64,000 bases of DNA from Salvelinus alpinus (lineage: Eukaryota > Chordata > Actinopteri > Salmoniformes > Salmonidae): the NCBI RefSeq assembly GCF_045679555.1, contig NC_092109.1:48855685-48919684 (forward strand), given 5' to 3'. Below are positions 16,301 to 32,700 of this stretch, one piece after another; the stretch's first letter is position 1; every line of letters starts with the position of its first letter. The notes under the pieces are model-generated. The model was not told the origin of the DNA. It did no database searches and saw only the letters and a program-made list of their open reading frames with translations. The position numbers and the translations under genes are program-made.

Positions 16301-19300
16301 AGGAACATTACATACTGCTGAACATTACAGACTGAGGAACATTACATACTGCTGAACATTACAGACTGAGGAACATTACATACTGCTGAACGTTACAGAC
16401 TGAGGAACATTACATACTGCTGAACGTTACAGACTGAGGAACATTACATACTGCTGAACATTACAGACTGAGGAACATTACATACTGCTGAACGTTACAG
16501 ACTGAGGAACATTACATACTGCTGAACGTTACAGACTGAGGAACATTACAGACTGAGGAACATTACAGACTGAGGAACATTACATACTGTTGAACGTTAC
16601 AGACTGAGGAACATTACATACGGCTGAACATTACAGACTGAGGAACATTACATACTGCTGAACATTACAGACTGAGGAACATTACATACTGCTGAACGTT
16701 ACAGACTGAGGAACATTACATACTGCTGAACATTACAGACTGAGGAACATTACATACTGCTGAACGTTACAGACTGAGGAACATTACATACTGCTGAACA
16801 TTACAGACTGAGGAACATTACATACTGCTGAACGTTACAGACTGAGGAACATTACATACTGCTGAACATTACAGACTGAGGAACATTACATACTGCTGAA
16901 CGTTACAGACTGAGGAACATTACATACTGCTGAACATTACAGACTGAGGAACATTACATACTGCTGAACGTTACAGACTGAGGAACATTACATACTGCTG
17001 AACATTACAGACTGAGGAACATTACATACTGCTGAACGTTACAGACTGAGGAACATTACATACTGCTGAACGTTACAGACTGTGGAACATTACATACTGC
17101 TGAACATTACAGACTGAGGAACATTACATACTGCTGAACATTACAGACTGAGGAACATTACATACTGCTGAACATTACAGACTGAGGAACATTACATACT
17201 GCTGAACATTACAGACTGAGGAACATTACATACTGCTGAACATTACAGACTGAGGAACATTACATACTGCTGAACGTTACAGACTGAGGAACATTACATA
17301 CTGCTGAACGTTACAGACTGAGGAACATTACATACTGCTGAACATTACAGACTGAGGAACATTACATACTGCTGAACGTTACAGACTGAGGAACATTACA
17401 GACTGAGGAACATTACAGACTGAGGAACATTACATACTGCTGAACGTTACAGACTGAGGAACATTACATACGGCTGAACATTACAGACTGAGGAACATTA
17501 CATACTGCTGAACATTACAGACTGAGGAACATTACATACTGCTGAACGTTACAGACTGAGGAACATTACATACTGCTGAACATTACAGACTGAGGAACAT
17601 TACATACTGCTGAACGTTACAGACTGAGGAACATTACATACTGCTGAACATTACAGACTGAGGAACATTACATACTGCTGAACGTTACAGACTGAGGAAC
17701 ATTACATACTGCTGAACATTACAGACTGCTGAACATTACATACTGCTGAACATTAAAGACTGCTGAATGTTACAGACTGAGGAACATTACAGACTGCTGA
17801 ACATTACAGACTGAGGAACATTACATACTGCTGAACGTTACAGACTGAGGAACATTACATACTGCTGAACGTTACAGACTGAGGAACATTACATACTGCT
17901 GAACGTTACAGACTGAGGAACATTACATACTGCTGAACATTACAGACTGCTGAACATTACAGACTGAGGAACATTACAGACTGAGGAACATTACATACTG
18001 CTGAACGTTACAGACTGAGGAACATTACATACTGCTGAACATTACAGACTGAGGAACATTACATACTGCTGAACATTACAGACTGAGGAACATTACATAC
18101 TGCTGAACATTACAGACTGAGGAACATTACATACTGCTGAACGTTACAGACTGAGGAACATTACATACTGCTGAACGTTACAGACTGAGGAACATTACAT
18201 ACTGCTGAACATTACAGACTGAGGAACATTACATACTGCTGAACATTACAGACTGAGGAACATTACATACTGCTGAACATTACAGACTGAGGAACATTAC
18301 ATACTGCTGAACGTTACAGACTGAGGAACATTACATACTGCTGAACATTACAGACTGAGGAACATTACATACTGCTGAACATTACAGACTGAGGAACATT
18401 ACATACTGCTGAACATTACAGACTGAGGAACATTACATACTGCTGAACATTACAGACTGAGGAACATTACATACTGCTGAACATTACAGACTGAGGAACA
18501 TTACAGACTGAGGAACATTACATACTGCTGAACATTACAGACTGAGGAACATTACAGACTGAGGAACATTACATACTGCTGAACGTTACAGACTGAGGAA
18601 CATTACATACTGCTGAACGTTACAGACTGAGGAACATTACATACTGCTGAACATTACAGACTGCTGAACATTACAGACTGAGGAACATTACAGACTGAGG
18701 AACATTACATACTGCTGAACGTTACAGACTGAGGAACATTACATACTGCTGAACATTACAGACTGAGGAACATTACATACTGCTGAACATTACAGACTGA
18801 GGAACATTACATACTGCTGAACATTACAGACTGAGGAACATTACATACTGCTGAACGTTACAGACTGAGGAACATTACATACTGCTGAACGTTACAGACT
18901 GAGGAACATTACATACTGCTGAACATTACAGACTGAGGAACATTACATACTGCTGAACATTACAGACTGAGGAACATTACATACTGCTGAACATTACAGA
19001 CTGAGGAACATTACATACTGCTGAACGTTACAGACTGAGGAACATTACATACTGCTGAACATTACAGACTGAGGAACATTACATACTGCTGAACATTACA
19101 GACTGAGGAACATTACATACTGCTGAACATTACAGACTGAGGAACATTACATACTGCTGAACATTACAGACTGAGGAACATTACATACTGCTGAACATTA
19201 CAGACTGAGGAACATTACAGACTGAGGAACATTACATACTGCTGAACATTACAGACTGAGGAACATTACAGACTGAGGAACATTACATACTGCTGAACAT

Positions 19301-22300
19301 TACAGACTGAGGAACATTACAGACTGAGGAACATTACATACTGCTGAACATTACAGACTGAGGAACATTACATACTGAGGAACATTACAGACTGCTGAAC
19401 GTTACAGACTGAGGAACATTACATACTGCTGAACGTTACAGACTGAGGAACATTACATACTGAGGAACATTACAGACTGCTGAACGTTACAGACTGAGGA
19501 ACATTACAGACTGAGGAACATTACATACTGCTGAACATTACAGACTGAGGAACATTACATACTGCTGAACATTACAGACTGAGGAACATTACAGACTGAG
19601 GAACATTACATACTGCTGAACATTACAGACTGAGGAACATTACATACTGCTGAACATTACAGACTGAGGAACATTACATACTGCTGAACGTTACAGACTG
19701 AGGAACATTACATACTGCTGAACATTACAGACTGAGGAACATTACATACTGCTGAACGTTACAGACTGAGGAACATTACAGACTGAGGAACATTACATAC
19801 TGCTGAACATTACAGACTGAGGAACATTACATACTGCTGAACGTTACAGACTGAGGAACATTACATACTGCTGAACGTTACAGACTGAGGAACATTACAT
19901 ACTGCTGAACATTACAGACTGAGGAACATTACATACTGCTGAACATTACAGACTGAGGAACATTACATACTGCTGAACATTACAGACTGAGGAACATTAC
20001 ATACTGCTGAACATTACAGACTGAGGAACATTACATACTGCTGAACGTTACAGACTGAGGAACATTACATACTGCTGAACGTTACAGACTGAGGAACATT
20101 ACATACTGCTGAACATTACAGACTGAGGAACATTACATACTGCTGAACGTTACAGACTGAGGAACATTACATACTGCTGAACGTTACAGACTGAGGAACA
20201 TTACAGACTGAGGAACATTACAGACTGAGGAACATTACATACTGCTGAACGTTACAGACTGAGGAACATTACATACGGCTGAACATTACAGACTGAGGAA
20301 CATTACATACTGCTGAACATTACAGACTGAGGAACATTACATACTGCTGAACATTACAGACTGAGGAACATTACATACTGCTGAACGTTACAGACTGAGG
20401 AACATTACATACTGCTGAACATTACAGACTGAGGAACATTACATACTGCTGAACGTTACAGACTGAGGAACATTACATACTGCTGAACATTACAGACTGA
20501 GGAACATTACATACTGCTGAACGTTACAGACTGAGGAACATTACATACTGCTGAACATTACAGACTGAGGAACATTACATACTGCTGAACGTTACAGACT
20601 GAGGAACATTACATACTGCTGAACATTACAGACTGAGGAACATTACATACTGCTGAACGTTACAGACTGAGGAACATTACATACTGCTGAACGTTACAGA
20701 CTGTGGAACATTACATACTGCTGAACATTACAGACTGAGGAACATTACATACTGCTGAACATTACAGACTGAGGAACATTACATACTGCTGAACATTACA
20801 GACTGAGGAACATTACATACTGCTGAACGTTACAGACTGAGGAACATTACATACTGCTGAACGTTACAGACTGAGGAACATTACATACTGCTGAACATTA
20901 CAGACTGAGGAACATTACATACTGCTGAACATTACAGACTGAGGAACATTACATACTGCTGAACGTTACAGACTGAGGAACATTACATACTGCTGAACGT
21001 TACAGACTGAGGAACATTACATACTGCTGAACATTACAGACTGAGGAACATTACATACTGCTGAACGTTACAGACTGAGGAACATTACATACTGCTGAAC
21101 GTTACAGACTGAGGAACATTACAGACTGAGGAACATTACAGACTGAGGAACATTACATACTGCTGAACGTTACAGACTGAGGAACATTACATACGGCTGA
21201 ACATTACAGACTGAGGAACATTACATACTGCTGAACATTACAGACTGAGGAACATTACATACTGCTGAACGTTACAGACTGAGGAACATTACATACTGCT
21301 GAACATTACAGACTGAGGAACATTACATACTGCTGAACGTTACAGACTGAGGAACATTACATACTGCTGAACATTACAGACTGAGGAACATTACATACTG
21401 CTGAACGTTACAGACTGAGGAACATTACATACTGCTGAACATTACAGACTGAGGAACATTACATACTGCTGAACGTTACAGACTGAGGAACATTACATAC
21501 TGCTGAACATTACAGACTGAGGAACATTACATACTGCTGAACGTTACAGACTGAGGAACATTACATACTGCTGAACATTACAGACTGAGGAACATTACAT
21601 ACTGCTGAACGTTACAGACTGAGGAACATTACATACTGCTGAACGTTACAGACTGAGGAACATTACATACTGCTGAACATTACAGACTGAGGAACATTAC
21701 ATACTGCTGAACATTACAGACTGAGGAACATTACATACTGCTGAACATTACAGACTGAGGAACATTACATACTGCTGAACGTTACAGACTGAGGAACATT
21801 ACATACTGCTGAACGTTACAGACTGAGGAACATTACATACTGCTGAACATTACAGACTGAGGAACATTACATACTGCTGAACATTACAGACTGAGGAACA
21901 TTACATACTGCTGAACATTACAGACTGAGGAACATTACATACTGCTGAACGTTACAGACTGAGGAACATTACATACTGCTGAACATTACAGACTGAGGAA
22001 CATTACAGACTGAGGAACATTACATACTGCTGAACATTACAGACTGAGGAACATTACAGACTGAGGAACATTACATACTGCTGAACATTACAGACTGAGG
22101 AACATTACAGACTGAGGAACATTACATACTGCTGAACGTTACAGACTGAGGAACATTACATACTGCTGAACATTACAGACTGAGGAACATTACATACTGC
22201 TGAACATTACAGACTGAGGAACATTACAGACTGAGGAACATTACATACTGCTGAACATTACAGACTGAGGAACATTACAGACTGAGGAACATTACATACT

Positions 22301-25300
22301 GCTGAACATTACAGACTGAGGAACATTACAGACTGAGGAACATTACATACTGCTGAACGTTACAGACTGAGGAACATTACATACTGCTGAACGTTACAGA
22401 CTGAGGAACATTACATACTGCTGAACATTACAGACTGCTGAACATTACAGACTGAGGAACATTACAGACTGAGGAACATTACATACTGCTGAACGTTACA
22501 GACTGAGGAACATTACATACTGCTGAACATTACAGACTGAGGAACATTACATACTGCTGAACATTACAGACTGAGGAACATTACATACTGCTGAACATTA
22601 CAGACTGAGGAACATTACATACTGCTGAACGTTACAGACTGAGGAACATTACATACTGCTGAACGTTACAGACTGAGGAACATTACATACTGCTGAACAT
22701 TACAGACTGAGGAACATTACATACTGCTGAACATTACAGACTGAGGAACATTACATACTGCTGAACATTACAGACTGAGGAACATTACATACTGCTGAAC
22801 GTTACAGACTGAGGAACATTACATACTGCTGAACATTACAGACTGAGGAACATTACATACTGCTGAACATTACAGACTGAGGAACATTACATACTGCTGA
22901 ACATTACAGACTGAGGAACATTACATACTGCTGAACATTACAGACTGAGGAACATTACATACTGCTGAACATTACAGACTGAGGAACATTACAGACTGAG
23001 GAACATTACATACTGCTGAACATTACAGACTGAGGAACATTACAGACTGAGGAACATTACATACTGCTGAACATTACAGACTGAGGAACATTACAGACTG
23101 AGGAACATTACATACTGCTGAACATTACAGACTGAGGAACATTACATACTGCTGAACATTACAGACTGAGGAACATTACATACTGCTGAACGTTACAGAC
23201 TGAGGAACATTACATACTGCTGAACATTACAGACTGAGGAACATTACAGACTGAGGAACATTACATACTGCTGAACATTACAGACTGAGGAACATTACAG
23301 ACTGAGGAACATTACATACTGCTGAACATTACAGACTGAGGAACATTACAGACTGAGGAACATTACATACTGCTGAACGTTACAGACTGAGGAACATTAC
23401 ATACTGCTGAACATTACAGACTGAGGAACATTACATACTGCTGAACATTACAGACTGAGGAACATTACAGACTGAGGAACATTACATACTGCTGAACATT
23501 ACAGACTGAGGAACATTACAGACTGAGGAACATTACATACTGCTGAACATTACAGACTGAGGAACATTACAGACTGAGGAACATTACATACTGCTGAACG
23601 TTACAGACTGAGGAACATTACATACTGCTGAACGTTACAGACTGAGGAACATTACATACTGCTGAACATTACAGACTGCTGAACATTACAGACTGAGGAA
23701 CATTACAGACTGAGGAACATTACATACTGCTGAACGTTACAGACTGAGGAACATTACATACTGCTGAACATTACAGACTGAGGAACATTACATACTGCTG
23801 AACATTACAGACTGAGGAACATTACATACTGCTGAACATTACAGACTGAGGAACATTACATACTGCTGAACGTTACAGACTGAGGAACATTACATACTGC
23901 TGAACGTTACAGACTGAGGAACATTACATACTGCTGAACATTACAGACTGAGGAACATTACATACTGCTGAACATTACAGACTGAGGAACATTACATACT
24001 GCTGAACATTACAGACTGAGGAACATTACATACTGCTGAACGTTACAGACTGAGGAACATTACATACTGCTGAACATTACAGACTGAGGAACATTACATA
24101 CTGCTGAACATTACAGACTGAGGAACATTACATACTGCTGAACATTACAGACTGAGGAACATTACATACTGCTGAACATTACAGACTGAGGAACATTACA
24201 TACTGCTGAACATTACAGACTGAGGAACATTACAGACTGAGGAACATTACATACTGCTGAACATTACAGACTGAGGAACATTACAGACTGAGGAACATTA
24301 CATACTGCTGAACATTACAGACTGAGGAACATTACAGACTGAGGAACATTACATACTGCTGAACATTACAGACTGAGGAACATTACATACTGAGGAACAT
24401 TACAGACTGCTGAACGTTACAGACTGAGGAACATTACATACTGCTGAACGTTACAGACTGAGGAACATTACATACTGAGGAACATTACAGACTGCTGAAC
24501 GTTACAGACTGAGGAACATTACAGACTGAGGAACATTACATACTGCTGAACATTACAGACTGAGGAACATTACATACTGCTGAACATTACAGACTGAGGA
24601 ACATTACAGACTGAGGAACATTACATACTGCTGAACATTACAGACTGAGGAACATTACATACTGCTGAACATTACAGACTGAGGAACATTACATACTGCT
24701 GAACGTTACAGACTGAGGAACATTACATACTGCTGAACATTACAGACTGAGGAACATTACATACTGCTGAACGTTACAGACTGAGGAACATTACAGACTG
24801 AGGAACATTACATACTGCTGAACATTACAGACTGAGGAACATTACATACTGCTGAACGTTACAGACTGAGGAACATTACATACTGCTGAACGTTACAGAC
24901 TGAGGAACATTACATACTGCTGAACATTACAGACTGAGGAACATTACATACTGCTGAACATTACAGACTGAGGAACATTACATACTGCTGAACATTACAG
25001 ACTGAGGAACATTACATACTGCTGAACATTACAGACTGAGGAACATTACATACTGCTGAACGTTACAGACTGAGGAACATTACATACTGCTGAACGTTAC
25101 AGACTGAGGAACATTACATACTGCTGAACATTACAGACTGAGGAACATTACATACTGCTGAACGTTACAGACTGAGGAACATTACATACTGCTGAACGTT
25201 ACAGACTGAGGAACATTACAGACTGAGGAACATTACAGACTGAGGAACATTACATACTGCTGAACGTTACAGACTGAGGAACATTACATACGGCTGAACA

Positions 25301-28300
25301 TTACAGACTGAGGAACATTACATACTGCTGAACATTACAGACTGAGGAACATTACATACTGCTGAACATTACAGACTGAGGAACATTACATACTGCTGAA
25401 CGTTACAGACTGAGGAACATTACATACTGCTGAACATTACAGACTGAGGAACATTACATACTGCTGAACGTTACAGACTGAGGAACATTACATACTGCTG
25501 AACATTACAGACTGAGGAACATTACATACTGCTGAACGTTACAGACTGAGGAACATTACATACTGCTGAACATTACAGACTGAGGAACATTACATACTGC
25601 TGAACGTTACAGACTGAGGAACATTACATACTGCTGAACATTACAGACTGAGGAACATTACATACTGCTGAACGTTACAGACTGAGGAACATTACATACT
25701 GCTGAACGTTACAGACTGTGGAACATTACATACTGCTGAACATTACAGACTGAGGAACATTACATACTGCTGAACATTACAGACTGAGGAACATTACATA
25801 CTGCTGAACATTACAGACTGAGGAACATTACATACTGCTGAACGTTACAGACTGAGGAACATTACATACTGCTGAACGTTACAGACTGAGGAACATTACA
25901 TACTGCTGAACATTACAGACTGAGGAACATTACATACTGCTGAACATTACAGACTGAGGAACATTACATACTGCTGAACGTTACAGACTGAGGAACATTA
26001 CATACTGCTGAACGTTACAGACTGAGGAACATTACATACTGCTGAACATTACAGACTGAGGAACATTACATACTGCTGAACGTTACAGACTGAGGAACAT
26101 TACATACTGCTGAACGTTACAGACTGAGGAACATTACAGACTGAGGAACATTACAGACTGAGGAACATTACATACTGCTGAACGTTACAGACTGAGGAAC
26201 ATTACATACGGCTGAACATTACAGACTGAGGAACATTACATACTGCTGAACATTACAGACTGAGGAACATTACATACTGCTGAACGTTACAGACTGAGGA
26301 ACATTACATACTGCTGAACATTACAGACTGAGGAACATTACATACTGCTGAACGTTACAGACTGAGGAACATTACATACTGCTGAACATTACAGACTGAG
26401 GAACATTACATACTGCTGAACGTTACAGACTGAGGAACATTACATACTGCTGAACATTACAGACTGAGGAACATTACATACTGCTGAACGTTACAGACTG
26501 AGGAACATTACATACTGCTGAACATTACAGACTGAGGAACATTACATACTGCTGAACGTTACAGACTGAGGAACATTACATACTGCTGAACATTACAGAC
26601 TGAGGAACATTACATACTGCTGAACGTTACAGACTGAGGAACATTACATACTGCTGAACGTTACAGACTGAGGAACATTACATACTGCTGAACATTACAG
26701 ACTGAGGAACATTACATACTGCTGAACATTACAGACTGAGGAACATTACATACTGCTGAACATTACAGACTGAGGAACATTACATACTGCTGAACGTTAC
26801 AGACTGAGGAACATTACATACTGCTGAACGTTACAGACTGAGGAACATTACATACTGCTGAACATTACAGACTGAGGAACATTACATACTGCTGAACATT
26901 ACAGACTGAGGAACATTACATACTGCTGAACATTACAGACTGAGGAACATTACATACTGCTGAACGTTACAGACTGAGGAACATTACATACTGCTGAACA
27001 TTACAGACTGAGGAACATTACATACTGCTGAACATTACAGACTGAGGAACATTACATACTGCTGAACATTACAGACTGAGGAACATTACATACTGCTGAA
27101 CATTACAGACTGAGGAACATTACATACTGCTGAACATTACAGACTGAGGAACATTACAGACTGAGGAACATTACATACTGCTGAACATTACAGACTGAGG
27201 AACATTACAGACTGAGGAACATTACATACTGCTGAACATTACAGACTGAGGAACATTACAGACTGAGGAACATTACATACTGCTGAACATTACAGACTGA
27301 GGAACATTACATACTGAGGAACATTACAGACTGCTGAACGTTACAGACTGAGGAACATTACATACTGCTGAACGTTACAGACTGAGGAACATTACATACT
27401 GAGGAACATTACATACTGCTGAACGTTACAGACTGAGGAACATTACATACTGAGGAACATTACAGACTGCTGAACGTTACAGACTGAGGAACATTACAGA
27501 CTGAGGAACATTACATACTGCTGAACATTACAGACTGAGGAACATTACATACTGCTGAACATTACAGACTGAGGAACATTACAGACTGAGGAACATTACA
27601 TACTGCTGAACATTACAGACTGAGGAACATTACATACTGCTGAACGTTACAGACTGAGGAACATTACATACTGCTGAACATTACAGACTGAGGAACATTA
27701 CATACTGCTGAACGTTACAGACTGAGGAACATTACAGACTGAGGAACATTACATACTGCTGAACATTACAGACTGAGGAACATTACATACTGCTGAACGT
27801 TACAGACTGAGGAACATTACATACTGCTGAACGTTACAGACTGAGGAACATTACATACTGCTGAACATTACAGACTGAGGAACATTACATACTGCTGAAC
27901 ATTACAGACTGAGGAACATTACATACTGCTGAACATTACAGACTGAGGAACATTACATACTGCTGAACGTTACAGACTGAGGAACATTACATACTGCTGA
28001 ACGTTACAGACTGAGGAACATTACATACTGCTGAACATTACAGACTGAGGAACATTACATACTGCTGAACATTACAGACTGAGGAACATTACATACTGCT
28101 GAACGTTACAGACTGAGGAACATTACATACTGCTGAACGTTACAGACTGAGGAACATTACAGACTGAGGAACATTACAGACTGAGGAACATTACATACTG
28201 CTGAACGTTACAGACTGAGGAACATTACATACGGCTGAACATTACAGACTAAGGAACATTACATACTGCTGAACATTACAGACTGAGGAACATTACATAC

Positions 28301-29700
28301 TGCTGAACGTTACAGACTGAGGAACATTACATACTGCTGAACATTACAGACTGAGGAACATTACATACTGCTGAACGTTACAGACTGAGGAACATTACAT
28401 ACTGCTGAACGTTACAGACTGAGGAACATTACATACTGCTGAACGTTAGAGACTGAGGAACATTACATACTGCTGAACATTACAGACTGAGGAACATTAC
28501 AGACTGAGGAACATTACAGACTGAGGAACATTACATACTGCTGAACGTTACAGACTGAGGAACATTACATACGGCTGAACATTACAGACTGAGGAACATT
28601 ACATACTGCTGAACATTACAGACTGAGGAACATTACATACTGCTGAACGTTACAGACTGAGGAACATTACATACTGCTGAACATTACAGACTGAGGAACA
28701 TTACATACTGCTGAACGTTACAGACTGAGGAACATTACATACTGCTGAACATTACAGACTGAGGAACATTACATACTGCTGAACGTTACAGACTGAGGAA
28801 CATTACATACTGCTGAACATTACAGACTGAGGAACATTACATACTGCTGAACGTTACAGACTGAGGAACATTACATACTGCTGAACATTACAGACTGAGG
28901 AACATTACATACTGCTGAACGTTACAGACTGAGGAACATTACATACTGCTGAACATTACAGACTGAGGAACATTACATACTGCTGAACGTTACAGACTGA
29001 GGAACATTACATACTGCTGAACGTTACAGACTGAGGAACATTACATACTGCTGAACATTACAGACTGAGGAACATTACATACTGCTGAACATTACAGACT
29101 GAGGAACATTACAGACTGCTGAACATTACAGACTGAGGAACATTACATACTGCTGAACGTTACAGACTGAGGAACATTACATACTGCTGAACGTTACAGA
29201 CTGAGGAACATTACATACTGCTGAACGTTACAGACTGAGGAACATTACATACTGCTGAACATTACAGACTGCTGAACATTACAGACTGAGGAACATTACA
29301 GACTGAGGAACATTACATACTGCTGAACGTTACAGACTGAGGAACATTACATACTGCTGAACATTACAGACTGAGGAACATTACATACTGCTGAACGTTA
29401 CAGACTGAGGAACATTACATACTGCTGAACGTTACAGACTGAGGAACAATACATACTGCTGAACATTACAGACTGAGGAACATTACATACTGCTGAACAT
29501 TACAGACTGAGGAACATTACAGACTGCTGAACATTACAGACTGAGGAACATTACATACTGCTGAACGTTACAGACTGAGGAACATTACATACTGCTGAAC
29601 GTTACAGACTGAGGAACATTACATACTGCTGAACGTTACAGACTGAGGAACATTACATACTGCTGAACATTACAGACTGCTGAACATTACATACTGCTGA
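10381..29700. repeat. Satellite domain B: homogenised dimers with multi-kb block duplications
   Basis: This domain is nearly pure 34-bp dimers. Rare markers show larger units. TACGGCTGAAC occurs near 12779, 16621, 17471, 20276, 21194, 25291 and 26209; CTGTGGAAC near 17081, 20702 and 25717; ATTAAAGACTG near 13911 and 17753; TACTGAGGAAC near 15721, 15806, 24391 and 24476. Pairs share exact distances: 3842 bp (113 dimers), 8670 bp (255 dimers) and 5015 bp (295 monomers). This supports unequal exchange or block amplification of 1-9 kb segments. Confidence 0.85.
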
Positions 29701-32700
29701 ACATTACAGACTGCTGAATGTTACAGACTGAGGAACATTACAGACTGAGGAACATTACAGACTGAGGAACATTACAGACTGAGGAACATTACATACTGCT
29801 GAACATTACAGACTGAGGAACATTACATACTGCTGAACATTACAGACTGAGGAACATTACATACTGCTGAACATTACAGACTGAGGAACATTACATACTG
29901 CTGAACATTACAGACTGAGGAACATTACATACTGCTGAACATTACAGACTGAGGAACATTACATACTGCTGAACATTACAGACTGAGGAACATTACATAC
30001 TGCTGAATGTTAACGACTGAGGAAAATTACATACTGCTGAACGTTACAGACTGAGGAACATTACATACTGATGAACGTTACAGACTGAGGAACATTACAT
30101 ACTGCTGAACATTACAGACTGAGGAACATTACATACTGCTGAACATTACAGACTGAGGAACATTACATACTGCTGAACGTTACAGACTGAGGAACATTAA
30201 ATACTGCTGAACATTACAGACTGAGGAACATTACATACTGCTGAATGTTACAGACTGAGGAACATTACATAGTGCTGAACGTTACAGACTGAGGAACATT
30301 ACATACTGCTGAACATTACAGACTGAGGAACATTACATACTGCTGAACGTTACAGACTGAGGAACATTACATACTGCTGAACATTACAGACTTAGGAACA
30401 TTACATACTGCTGAACATTACAGACTGAGGAACATTACATACTGCTGAACGTTACAGACTGAGGAACATTACATACTGCTGAACATTACAGACTGAGGAA
30501 CATTACATACTGCTGAACATTACAGACTGAGGAACATTACATACTGCTGAACATTACAGACTGAGGAACATTACATACTGCTGAACATTACAGACTGAGG
30601 AACATTACATACTGATGAACGTTACAGACTGAGGAACATTACATACTGCTGAACATTACAGACTGAGGAACATTACATACTGCTGAACATTACAGACTGA
30701 GGAACATTACAGACTGAGGAACATTACAGACTGAGGAACATTACAGACTGCTGAACATTACAGACTGAGGAACATTACATACTGCTGAACATTACAGACT
30801 GAGGAACATTACATACTGCTGAACATTACAGACTGAGGAACATTACATACTGCTGAACATTACAGACTGAGGAACATTACATACTGCTGAACGTTACAGA
30901 CTGAGGAACATTACATACTGCTGAACATTACAGACTGAGGAACATTACATACTGCTGAACGTTACAGACTGATGAACATTACATACTGCTGAACATTACA
31001 GACTGAGGAACATTACATACTGCTGAACATTACAGACTGAGGAACATTACATACTGCTGAACATTACAGACTGAGGAACATTACATACTGCTGAACATTA
31101 CAGACTGAGAAACATTACATACTGCTGAACATTACAGACTGAGGAACATTACATACTGCTGAACATTACAGACTGAGGAACATTACATACTGCTGAACAT
31201 TACAGACTGAGGAACATTACATACTGCTGAACGTTACAGACTGAGGAACATTACATACTGCTGAACATTACAGACTGAGGAACATTACATACTGCTGAAC
31301 GTTACAGACTGAGGAACATTACATACTGCTGAACATTACAGACTGAGGAACATTACATACTGCTGAACGTTACAGACTGAGGAACATTACATACTGCTGA
31401 ACATTACAGACTGAGGAACATTACATACTGCTGAACGTTACAGACTGAGGAACATTACATACTGCTGAACGTTACAGACTGAGGAACATTACATACTGCT
31501 GAACATTACAGACTGAGGAACATTACATACTGCTGAACATTACAGACTGAGGAACATTACATACTGCTGAACATTACAGACTGAGGAACATTACATACTG
31601 CTGAACGTTACAGACTGAGGAACATTACATACTGCTGAACGTTACAGACTGAGGAACATTACATACTGCTGAACGTTACAGACTGAGGAACATTACATAC
31701 TGCTGAACATTACAGACTGCTGAACATTACAGACTGAGGAACATTACAGACTGAGGAACATTACATACTGCTGAACGTTACAGACTGAGGAACATTACAT
31801 ACTGCTGAACATTACAGACTGAGGAACATTACATACTGCTGAACGTTACAGACTGAGGAACATTACATACTGCTGAACGTTACAGACTGAGGAACATTAC
31901 ATACTGCTGAACGTTACAGACTGAGGAACATTACATACTGCTGAACATTACAGACTGCTGAACATTACAGACTGAGGAACATTACAGACTGAGGAACATT
32001 ACATACTGCTGAACGTTACAGACTGAGGAACATTACATACTGCTGAACATTACAGACTGAGGAACATTACAGACTGAGGAACATTACAGACTGAGGAACA
32101 TTACAGACTGAGGAACATTACATACTGCTGAACATTACAGACTGAGGAACATTACATACTGCTGAACATTACAGACTGAGGAACATTACATACTGCTGAA
32201 CATTACAGACTGAGGAACATTACATACTGCTGAACATTACAGACTGAGGAACATTACATACTGCTGAACGTTACAGACTGAGGAACATTACATACTGCTG
32301 AACGTTACAGACTGAGGAACATTACATACTGCTGAACATTACAGACTGCTGAACATTACAGACTGAGGAACATTACAGACTGAGGAACATTACATACTGC
32401 TGAACGTTACAGACTGAGGAACATTACATACTGCTGAACGTTACAGACTGAGGAACATTACATACTGCTGAACATTACAGACTGAGGAACATTACAGACT
32501 GAGGAACATTACAGACTGAGGAACATTACAGACTGAGGAACATTACATACTGCTGAACATTACAGACTGAGGAACATTACATACTGCTGAACATTACAGA
32601 CTGAGGAACATTACATACTGCTGAACATTACAGACTGAGGAACATTACATACTGCTGAACATTACAGACTGAGGAACATTACATACTGCTGAACATTACA

